Shown here in pieces: positions 41,869 to 47,655 of a stretch of 47,655 nt of DNA (positions are counted from its first letter, which is position 1; each line of letters opens with the position of its first letter). Below the pieces are notes generated by a model. It worked only from the letters and a program-made list of their open reading frames with translations, did no database searches and was not told where the DNA came from. Source of the DNA: an uncultured Anaerolineales bacterium (GTDB taxonomy: Bacteria; Chloroflexota; Anaerolineae; Anaerolineales; UBA6663); NCBI GenBank assembly GCA_937952305.1, contig CALFZO010000114.1:1-47655 (forward strand), in the 5' to 3' direction. The translations under genes and the position numbers were made by a program.

Positions 41869-43665
41869 ATGACCCTTGAGATCGCCTTCGTCTTCGCCCT
41901 GATCGCGGCGACGGCCGTCCTGCTCATCAGCGAGCGGCTGCGGCCGGACCTGGTGGCGTTGCTCGTGCTGGTGCTGCTGGGCCTGACCGGCGTGGTGGGA
42001 CCGACCGAGTTGTTTGCGGGCTTCAGCCGCAACGCCGTCATCACCATCCTGGCCTTGTTCATCATCACCGACGGGCTGGAACGCACCGGCGTCACCCGCT
42101 GGCTGGGCCAGCGGCTGCAGCGGGTGGCGGCCGGCGGCGAGGCCAGCACGATCGTCGTCATGATGGTCGCCACCGCTCTGCTGTCGCTGGTGATGAACAA
42201 TATCGCCGCGGCGGCTGTGCTCCTGCCGGTCACCGTCGGCCTGGCGCGCCAGAAGAAGCTGCTGCCCTCTAAACTGCTGATCCCGGTGTCGTTCGGCTCG
42301 CTGCTCGGCGGCATGGCGACGCTGTTCACCACCGCCAACATCCTGGTCAGCAACGCGCTCGTCGAACAGCACTACCAGCCCTACGGCGTGCTGGACTTCG
42401 TGCCGGCCGGCCTGCCGATGGCGGTGGCCGGCATCGGGTTCATCGCCCTGGTAGGCCGGCGGCTGCTGCCCGAGCGCGTGCGCGAAGGCCGGGAGAGTCT
42501 GCGCCCCGGCAGCAGCCTGGCCGAGGCCTACCAGATGCACGAGCTGGTGAAGGCCGTCTACGTCAAACCCGGCTCGGCCCTGGCCGGCCTGAGCCTGGCC
42601 GGAGGCGGCTGGGGCGGCAAATTGGGCCTGAACATCCTGGGCCTTTCGCGCGGCGGCGTGATCAGCCTGGCCCCGCCGCGCTCCGAGACCGTGCGCGAGG
42701 GCGATGTCGTCCTGTTCACGGGCCAGATCGACCCGGTGGAGCTGGAGGGCTACGGCCTGATCTTAACCGAGGAGCCCAGCTGGACCGGCCAGCTGGCTTC
42801 GGACGAGGTCAGCTTGGTGGAGGTCACGCTGGCGCCGCGCTCGTCGCTGGCCGGCAAGACCTTGCGCGAGATCCAGTTCCGCGACCGGTACAACCTGGGC
42901 GTGCTGGCCATCTGGCGCGAAGGGAACACGCTGCGCGACGCGCTGGCCGAGATCCCGCTGCGCTTTGGCGACGCCCTGCTCATGCAGGGCCAGCGCTCGC
43001 GCATCCAGCAACTGCGCAAAAACCCCAACTTCTTGGTGCTGGAGGAGGACGTGGGCGAGGCCGCCGCCCTGCCGCGCCGGGGCTGGGTCGCCATCGCGCT
43101 GACGCTGGCCGCCGTCGGCCTGCCGGCGCTGAACGTCCTGCCCATCGCCGAGGCGGCCTTCGCCGCCGCCTGCCTGATGGTGCTGGGCAACTGCCTGACG
43201 ATGGACGAGGCCTACGAGTCCATCGAGTGGAAATCGGTCTTCCTGATCGCGGGGATGCTGCCGCTGGGGACAGCCATCTCCAGCACCGGCGCCGCCGGCC
43301 TGGTGGGCGAGTGGATCGTGGCCGGGTTGGGGAGCTGGGGGGCGCTGGCCGTGGCCGGCGGCCTCTTCCTGCTGGCGACGCTGCTCACGCAGGTGCTCAG
43401 CGGCCAGGTGACGCCCGTGGTGCTGGCGCCCATCGCCATCGCCGCCGCCGAGCACCTGCACGCGGACCCGCGCGGAATGGGGATGGCGGTGGCTCTGGGC
43501 TGCTCCATGGCCTTTCTCACGCCCATCAGCCACTCGGCCAATATGCTGGTGATGGGCCCGGGCGGCTACAAATTCGGCGACTACGCCCGCGTGGGCCTGC
43601 CGCTGACGCTGGTGCTGCTGGTAGTCTGCCTGCTCGGGCTGTCTCTGTTCTGGGGCATCCGGTGA
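41869..43665 (+). CDS. SLC13/DASS-family transporter with two TrkA-C (RCK_C) domains
   Basis: Membrane transporter of 598 aa. N-terminal membrane segments (about 1-205) include the motif SLVMNNIAAAAVLLPV and the helix-hairpin GSLLGGMATLFTTAN. A soluble middle part carries two TrkA-C-like domains (about 215-300, with YVKPGSALAGLSLAG and VLFTGQIDPVE; and about 305-390, with LAPRSSLAGKTLREI and LLMQGQRSRI). The C-terminal membrane half contains SAISSTGAAG-like TAISSTGAAGL and TPISHSANMLVMGPGGY. The family imports dicarboxylates, sulfate, phosphate or similar anions with Na+ or H+; the TrkA-C domains would sense ligands. Substrate unknown. It has a near-leaderless promoter and is divergent from alr. 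Confidence 0.9.
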   Translation: MTLEIAFVFALIAATAVLLISERLRPDLVALLVLVLLGLTGVVGPTELFAGFSRNAVITILALFIITDGLERTGVTRWLGQRLQRVAAGGEASTIVVMMVATALLSLVMNNIAAAAVLLPVTVGLARQKKLLPSKLLIPVSFGSLLGGMATLFTTANILVSNALVEQHYQPYGVLDFVPAGLPMAVAGIGFIALVGRRLLPERVREGRESLRPGSSLAEAYQMHELVKAVYVKPGSALAGLSLAGGGWGGKLGLNILGLSRGGVISLAPPRSETVREGDVVLFTGQIDPVELEGYGLILTEEPSWTGQLASDEVSLVEVTLAPRSSLAGKTLREIQFRDRYNLGVLAIWREGNTLRDALAEIPLRFGDALLMQGQRSRIQQLRKNPNFLVLEEDVGEAAALPRRGWVAIALTLAAVGLPALNVLPIAEAAFAAACLMVLGNCLTMDEAYESIEWKSVFLIAGMLPLGTAISSTGAAGLVGEWIVAGLGSWGALAVAGGLFLLATLLTQVLSGQVTPVVLAPIAIAAAEHLHADPRGMGMAVALGCSMAFLTPISHSANMLVMGPGGYKFGDYARVGLPLTLVLLVVCLLGLSLFWGIR

Positions 43666-43666
43666 A

Positions 43667-43757
43667 GACGAAAGACCCGGGGACGAAGGACGACAGCCGG
43701 GCCGCGGCCTTCCGCGGTCAGCGTTGATCACCCAGTATTGATCATCCGTCTTTCGTC
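43667..43757. repeat. Long-spaced inverted repeat between the transporter and tgt
   Basis: GACGAAAGAC (43667-43676) and GTCTTTCGTC (43748-43757) are perfect 10-base inverted arms, 71 bases apart. Between them lies TTGATCA twice (near 43725 and 43739). The first arm starts two bases after the transporter stop. It could be a folded mRNA 3' end, or an insertion scar; no T run follows. Confidence 0.6.
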
Positions 43758-43784
43758 CGCCGTCCATCGCCTTTTGATTTGAGT

Positions 43785-44912
43785 ATGTTTGAATTCGACT
43801 TAATCGCCACGGCCGGCCGCGCGCGCGCCGGCGTCCTGCACACACCGCACGGTGACCTGCCGACGCCGGTCTTTGCGCCGGTGGGCACGCAGGCCACCGT
43901 CAAGGCGCTCACGCCGGCCCAACTGCACGAGCTCGGCGCGACCCTGGTGTTGAGCAACACCTATCATCTCTACCTGCGTCCGGGCGAGGCCCTGGTGCGC
44001 GACCTGGGCGGGCTGCACCGCTTCATGCAGTGGGACGGCCCCCTGCTGACCGACTCGGGCGGCTTCCAGGTTTTCTCGCTGGCCAAAATCCGCCAGGTGG
44101 ACGACGACGGCGTGACCTTCCGCAGCCACCTGGACGGCTCCGGGCACCGCTTCACGCCGGAGAAGTCCATCGCCATCCAGGAGGCGCTCGGGGCCGACAT
44201 CATCATGGCCTTCGACGAGTGCCCGCCGCCGCTGGACGAGGCCTACAACCGCGCGGCGCTGGAGCGCACGCACGCCTGGGCCGAACGCTGCCGCCAGGCC
44301 CAGACCCGCGCGGACCAGGCCCTGTTCGGCATCGTGCAGGGCGGCATTTTCCCGGCGCTGCGCGAGGCCTCCGCCCGCTTCCTGACCGGGCTGGATTTCC
44401 CCGGCTACGCCATCGGCGGCCTGGCCGTCGGCGAGACCAAGGCGCAGATGCACGCCACGCTCGAGGTCGTGGAGCCGCTGCTGCCCGCGTCCAGACCGCG
44501 CTATCTGATGGGGGTCGGCTCGCCGGAAGACCTGGTCAACGGCGTGCGGCGCGGCGTGGACATCTTCGACTGCGTCCTGCCCACGCGCCTGGCCCGCAAT
44601 GGCGCCGCGCTCACCCGCACCGGCCGCCTCAACCTCAACAACGCCGTTTTCGCGCGTGATCCCGGCCCGGTGGAGGCCGGCTGCGAGTGCTACTGCTGCC
44701 GCCATTTCACGCGCGCCTACGTCCGCCACCTGGTGGCCGCCAAGGAGATCCTGGGCGCCACGCTGCTGACGCTCCACAACGTCCACCGGCTCTTGACCCT
44801 GATGCGCGAGATGCGCGCCGCGATCTTGGCCGGGACGTTCGACCAATTCGCCGACGCTTTCCTGGCCACGTATCGCCCGGTCGGCGCCGACCTCGCCCCG
44901 GAAGAGCCGTAA
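43785..44912 (+). CDS. tgt: tRNA-guanine transglycosylase
   Basis: Exchanges the wobble guanine of GUN tRNAs for preQ1 on the way to queuosine; 375 aa. Signatures are VFAPVGTQATVKALTP, LSNTYHLYLRPG, LLTDSGGFQVFS with the general acid Asp90, MAFDECPPP, GLAVGE, MGVGSPEDLV and FDCVLPTRLARNG with the nucleophile Asp. The C-terminal zinc site is CECYCCRHFTRAYVRHL with a later His. The ATG at 43785 is preferred to an in-frame TTG two codons earlier; its ribosome binding site is weak. It is 30 bases ahead of uppP. No other queuosine genes are in the window. Confidence 0.96.
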   Translation: MFEFDLIATAGRARAGVLHTPHGDLPTPVFAPVGTQATVKALTPAQLHELGATLVLSNTYHLYLRPGEALVRDLGGLHRFMQWDGPLLTDSGGFQVFSLAKIRQVDDDGVTFRSHLDGSGHRFTPEKSIAIQEALGADIIMAFDECPPPLDEAYNRAALERTHAWAERCRQAQTRADQALFGIVQGGIFPALREASARFLTGLDFPGYAIGGLAVGETKAQMHATLEVVEPLLPASRPRYLMGVGSPEDLVNGVRRGVDIFDCVLPTRLARNGAALTRTGRLNLNNAVFARDPGPVEAGCECYCCRHFTRAYVRHLVAAKEILGATLLTLHNVHRLLTLMREMRAAILAGTFDQFADAFLATYRPVGADLAPEEP

Positions 44913-44942
44913 CCGCCCGGCCCATTCCGGCAACCACAACCC

Positions 44943-45776
44943 ATGGACACCCTTCAAGCGCTTATCCTCGGCCTCATCCAGGGCCTGACCGAGTTTCTGC
45001 CGGTCTCGTCCACCGCCCACCTGATCCTCGCGCCCACCATCTTCGGCTGGACCCTGACGCCGGAGTTCGAGCAGGCCGGCTTCGCCTTCGACATCCTGGT
45101 GCAGTGGGGGACCCTGCTGGCCGTGATCGTGTATTTCTGGCGCGACTTGTGGGGCATTGTGCGGGGCGGGCTGACCGGCCTGATCGCGCGCCAGCCGTTC
45201 GGCACGCCCGAGGCGCGCCTGGGCTGGCTGATCGTGGTCGCCACCCTGCCGGCCGTCGCGGTCGGCGTGATCTTCAAAGATTTCGTGCAGGCGCTGCACG
45301 CCTCGCCCTACGCCGTCATCGGCATCCTGATCCTGTTCTCAGGCATGATCTATGCCGTGGAACGCATCGGGCGCCGTGACCGCGGGCTGGATTCGCTCAC
45401 CTGGCGCGACGCGCTGATCATCGGCGCGGGGCAGGCCCTGGCCCTGATCCCGGGCGTGTCGCGCTCCGGGGCCACGATCTGCGGCGGCTTGCTGGTGGGG
45501 CTCGACCGCAAAGCGGCGGCGCGCTTCAGCTTCGTGGCCTCGATCCCGGCCCTGCTGGGCGCCGGGGTGCTGGCCCTGCGGGATCTGGCCGACCTGCCGG
45601 ACCTCGGGGCCGTAGTGCCGCCGCTCTTGCTCGGCACGGCCGCCGCCGGCGTCGTCGGCTTCGCGTGCATCCACTGGCTGCTCGGCTACCTGGCCAAGCA
45701 TTCCATGGACGTATTCGTCTGGTACCGGCTGATCGCGGGCGCGGCCTTCCTGGCGATCCTGTTTCTGCGCGGCTGA
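44943..45776 (+). CDS. uppP: Undecaprenyl-diphosphate phosphatase
   Basis: Membrane phosphatase of 277 aa that recycles the lipid carrier C55-PP to C55-P for peptidoglycan and other surface polymers (BacA family). Signatures are ALILGLIQGLTEFLPVSSTAHL (about 6-27) with the acidic residues of the active site, PGVSRSGATI with the catalytic Arg/Ser region and a closing WYRLIAGAAFL. About eight membrane segments are present. It lies 30 bases after tgt and 8 bases before the PstS-like lipoprotein gene, and shares the cell-wall theme with the nearby alr. Confidence 0.96.
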   Translation: MDTLQALILGLIQGLTEFLPVSSTAHLILAPTIFGWTLTPEFEQAGFAFDILVQWGTLLAVIVYFWRDLWGIVRGGLTGLIARQPFGTPEARLGWLIVVATLPAVAVGVIFKDFVQALHASPYAVIGILILFSGMIYAVERIGRRDRGLDSLTWRDALIIGAGQALALIPGVSRSGATICGGLLVGLDRKAAARFSFVASIPALLGAGVLALRDLADLPDLGAVVPPLLLGTAAAGVVGFACIHWLLGYLAKHSMDVFVWYRLIAGAAFLAILFLRG

Positions 45777-45784
45777 GGCTGGCT

Positions 45785-46576
45785 GTGCGCGCTTCTCGAC
45801 GCGGGCGCTCTCCGCGAGCGCAAGGCTGGAGGCCGGGGTCCTGGCTTTGGCCCCTGGCCGGCGCCCTGCTGCTTGCCGCCTGCGCGGCGCCGACGCCCAC
45901 GCCGGCACCCGCGCCGGTCGCCGTCCTCGCCACGGAGCTGGCGGCGCCGCTGTTGCGCGACCTGGCGGCCGCCTACGCCGAGCAGGCGCCCGGCGCCGAT
46001 CTGGTGATCGACGTCGCCGCCCCGGCCGCCATCACCGACGCCCTGAGCACCGGCCGCGCCGACCTGGCGCTGACGTCCGCGCCGGGGCCGGGCCAGTTCG
46101 CCACGCCGCTGGGCTACCTCCGGCTGACCGCGGTCGCCCAAGGCGATAATCCTGTCACGGCCCTGACCCTGGCGCAAGTGCGCGCCGCTTTCGCCGGCCG
46201 CGCCACCGATTGGGCGCAGCTGGGCGGCGCGCCCGGCCGCCTCCAGCCAGTGGCGCGCGCGGCCGGCGCCGAAACCAGCGCTTTGCTCAAAGACGCCGGC
46301 CTGGACGAGGCCGCCTTCACGCCCAACGCCCTGGTCGCGCCAACCTGGGACGCGATGGCGGCGCTGGTGCGCGAGAATCCGGGCGCGCTCGGCTATCTGC
46401 CGGAACCGCTTTTGAGCAACGGCCTTAAGGCCATCCGTCTGGACGTGGATTGGCGCGTCCTGCTCGTCGCCGTGGCGCCGGCCGAACCGACCGGCCCGGC
46501 GCGGGACTTTCTGGTCTGGGCGCAGAGCGCGGCCGGCCAGGCCGTGGTCGCCGCCCGCCACGAGCCCCTGCCGTAA
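45785..46576 (+). CDS. PstS-like substrate-binding lipoprotein
   Basis: Exported lipoprotein of about 263 aa. The GTG at 45785, eight bases after the uppP stop, is the probable start because it gives a basic N-terminus (RASRRGRS), a hydrophobic core and lipobox LLAAC. The mature part follows the phosphate-binding-protein pattern: a periplasmic-binding fold with AITDALSTGRADLALTS, then ALTLAQVRAAFAGRATDWAQLGG, which matches the PstS segment where a substrate-phosphate loop is followed by IFAGKITNWKDVGG. No Pst transporter genes lie nearby, so this may be an orphan. Phosphate is the likely but unproven ligand. Confidence 0.78.
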   Translation: MRASRRGRSPRAQGWRPGSWLWPLAGALLLAACAAPTPTPAPAPVAVLATELAAPLLRDLAAAYAEQAPGADLVIDVAAPAAITDALSTGRADLALTSAPGPGQFATPLGYLRLTAVAQGDNPVTALTLAQVRAAFAGRATDWAQLGGAPGRLQPVARAAGAETSALLKDAGLDEAAFTPNALVAPTWDAMAALVRENPGALGYLPEPLLSNGLKAIRLDVDWRVLLVAVAPAEPTGPARDFLVWAQSAAGQAVVAARHEPLP

Positions 46577-46595
46577 GCGCAGCGGGCACTTCCCG

Positions 46596-46629
46596 AAAAA
46601 ACGACCGGCAGGCCTCTGGCCTGCCGGTC
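46596..46629 (-). terminator. Rho-independent terminator for the thioredoxin-DUF2892 genes
   Basis: GACCGGCAGGCC (46603-46614) and GGCCTGCCGGTC (46618-46629) form a perfect 12-bp stem with a 3-base loop. On the minus strand the T run (46601-46596) follows. It also lies at the end of the plus-strand lipoprotein gene and may act both ways. Confidence 0.9.
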
Positions 46630-46655
46630 ATGTTTCCACCTTCTTCGAGACGGTC

Positions 46656-47174
46656 TCAACGCGGACGCCACCTCTGCGCCAGGCGCGGCCACAGCGCGCG
46701 CCAGATCGGGCAGCGGTCGTAGACGGCGCTGAAAGCCACTAGCGCGCCGGCGCCGACCAGGAACCAGGCCGGCCCGCTGGCCAGACCCATGCCCGCCAAC
46801 AGGGCGGCGGCGGCCAGGCGCAGGACTCGCTCCGAGCGCGTCGGCGCCACGATCGGGTTGGGGTCCTCGGACAAGGCGGCGTCAAACAGGGCGGTCAGGC
46901 CGTCAGCCGACTGAGCGCCGGTGCGGCGGGCAACCTCACGCCCCTGCCGGAACACCAGCAGCGTCGGGACGCCCAACACATCCAGGGCGCGCACGGCTTG
47001 CGGATCATCGTCGGCATTGAGCTTCAGCAGCTCGACCCGCCCGGCGTAGGCGTGGCTGATCCGGTCCAGCGCCGGCGCCATACTGCGGCACGGGCCGCAC
47101 CAGGGCGCCCACACCTCCACCACCACCGGCCGAGCGGCGGCCCGCACCCTGTCCAGAAAGTTGCTCGTCGCCAT
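46656..47174 (-). CDS. Thioredoxin - DUF2892 membrane fusion protein
   Basis: Protein of 172 aa. The N-terminal thioredoxin fold (about 1-100) carries the active site WCGPC (C26, C29), the cis-Pro region GVPTLLVFRQG and the family opening PVVVEVWAPWC. The C-terminal part (about 110-170) has two hydrophobic segments with the DUF2892/YgaP pattern, ending RCPIWRAL. A cytosolic thioredoxin tethered to the membrane would reduce membrane-protein disulfides or act with a DUF2892 partner. The ATG at 47174 is preferred to a GTG one codon earlier. It starts 10 bases after the stand-alone DUF2892 gene. Confidence 0.88.
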   Translation of the reverse strand: MATSNFLDRVRAAARPVVVEVWAPWCGPCRSMAPALDRISHAYAGRVELLKLNADDDPQAVRALDVLGVPTLLVFRQGREVARRTGAQSADGLTALFDAALSEDPNPIVAPTRSERVLRLAAAALLAGMGLASGPAWFLVGAGALVAFSAVYDRCPIWRALWPRLAQRWRPR

Positions 47175-47184
47175 CACGGCGCGC

Positions 47185-47403
47185 TCAGGCCTTGGGCGCG
47201 CGGGTGCTGAACTTGAACAGCGAATACAGCGGGCACCAGCCCACCAGGCCGGTGAGCAGCGGCACGAACCCCAGCCACTGCAGCACGAACCCCAGGGTTC
47301 CGGTGACTACGCCGCCCCAGCCGAGGTACAGCAGCCCGGCGCCCAGGACGATGCGGACGGCGCGATCCCACATGGCTTCATTGTTCGAAAAGAAACTAGA
47401 CAT
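47185..47403 (-). CDS. Small DUF2892 membrane protein
   Basis: Protein of 72 aa, the normal length for DUF2892 (YgaP membrane domain). It has the N-terminal NNEAMWDRAVRIVLGAGLLYLGW, the second hydrophobic segment and the conserved LTGLVGWCPLYSLF ending, where a Cys-Pro is invariant. AGGAG lies seven bases before the ATG at 47403; the frame is open to a TTG further upstream, but the ribosome binding site points to the ATG. It precedes and is probably co-transcribed with the thioredoxin fusion. In other bacteria these proteins accompany rhodanese or sulfur-handling proteins. Confidence 0.88.
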   Translation of the reverse strand: MSSFFSNNEAMWDRAVRIVLGAGLLYLGWGGVVTGTLGFVLQWLGFVPLLTGLVGWCPLYSLFKFSTRAPKA

Positions 47404-47493
47404 AGCCTGATCTCCTTTTTTGGCAGCCAGCTTGATATCGATCTGCCCCTTGGACGCGCTGACGGCCAAAAGGTAACAAGCTCTTAATTAAAG

Positions 47494-47513
47494 CGGGCGG
47501 GGTTGCCCGCCCG
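47494..47513 (-). terminator. Terminator-like hairpin after the right-edge gene
   Basis: CGGGCGGG (47494-47501) and CCCGCCCG (47506-47513) form an 8-bp stem with a 4-base loop. The minus strand continues with CTTTAATTAAG, an imperfect T tail. It lies 28 bases past the stop of the right-edge gene. Confidence 0.55.
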
Positions 47514-47541
47514 TCGCCGCTGGAACGGAGCTGCGCCTGCC

Positions 47542-47655
47542 TCACGGCTCGCAATCCTGGCGTCTGGGCAGCGCCGCCTGCAGGCGCTCAAACAGGGCGG
47601 CGCGGCGCTCAGCCGGGATCACGCGCTTGCCGGTCTGGCGATAGAGCGAGATGGT
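47542..47655 (-). CDS. C-terminal end of an unknown protein (cut by window edge)
   Basis: The last 37 codons of a minus-strand gene, ending at a TGA at 47544-47542. The translation is mostly helical and basic (LYRQTGKRVIPAERRAALFERL). It ends in CEP. No family could be recognised from so short a piece. It is followed by a terminator-like hairpin, which supports the stop as real. Confidence 0.5.
   Translation of the reverse strand, partial: TISLYRQTGKRVIPAERRAALFERLQAALPRRQDCEP

Noticed and set aside
47403..47469. N-terminal extension of the small DUF2892 protein from a TTG
   Set aside because: A good AGGAG site sits seven bases before the inner ATG, and the protein from that ATG has the usual family length.

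Overview
The window looks like a chromosomal segment of a high-GC member of the Chloroflexota (Anaerolineae or a neighbouring class). This is inferred from gene content, not from a marker gene. Clues are an ECF sigma factor paired with a DUF5667-type anti-sigma protein, a lipoprotein with an NBR1-type Ig domain behind a Thr/Pro-rich stalk, WD40 and PD40 propeller proteins, a split glycine decarboxylase (gcvPA/gcvPB), and dense packing with many 4-base ATGA stop/start overlaps. No phage, transposase or CRISPR array is visible.

Layout. 1-6370 (minus): an ABC-2 exporter pair, two small membrane proteins, then a tightly coupled signalling operon in the order histidine kinase, two PH-domain membrane proteins, NarL-type regulator and a secreted protein cut by the window edge. 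6500-7024: an RRM RNA-binding protein gene with a terminator-like hairpin in its leader. 7053-9835 (minus): sthA-like transhydrogenase, FAH-family hydrolase and dcd. 9987-16112 (minus): ECF sigma factor, large membrane-anchored anti-sigma-like protein, trypsin-like protease, ABC exporter and methyltransferase. 16169-20480 (plus): AlkD-like repair protein, membrane proteins, GlcD-type oxidase, tRNA-Val and a DUF1905 protein. 20507-25863 (minus): two translationally coupled AAA/STAND-like ATPases, the second with TPRs, a membrane segment and a C-terminal WD40 region. 26129-30976 (plus): a GlyA-GcvT fusion, an NBR1-Ig lipoprotein and a histidine phosphatase. 31119-33131 (plus): a divergent FtsH-like protease. 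33216-34508 (minus): a propeller lipoprotein. 34635-38384 (minus): the gcvH-gcvPA-gcvPB operon under a tandem glycine riboswitch with a terminator. 38680-41771 (minus): alr, a second ECF sigma factor and its DUF5667 partner with a Trp-Pro-rich tail. 41869-46576 (plus): SLC13-type transporter, tgt, uppP and a PstS-like lipoprotein. 46656-47655 (minus): a thioredoxin-DUF2892 fusion, a stand-alone DUF2892 protein and the end of an unknown gene.

How the genes fit together. One-carbon/glycine metabolism is the main metabolic theme. Serine hydroxymethyltransferase and T-protein are one polypeptide, transcribed from an ordinary promoter, while H, PA and PB sit in a separate glycine-sensing operon; no L-protein gene is present. 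Membrane and envelope signalling is the second theme, with one two-component system, two ECF sigma modules and a membrane-spanning ATPase-propeller protein. The candidates most worth testing as undescribed biology are the paired ATPases with a probably external propeller, the GlyA/GcvT fusion with an extra GcvT-like half module, the kinase-PH-PH-regulator operon, and the attenuator-like leader of the RRM gene.
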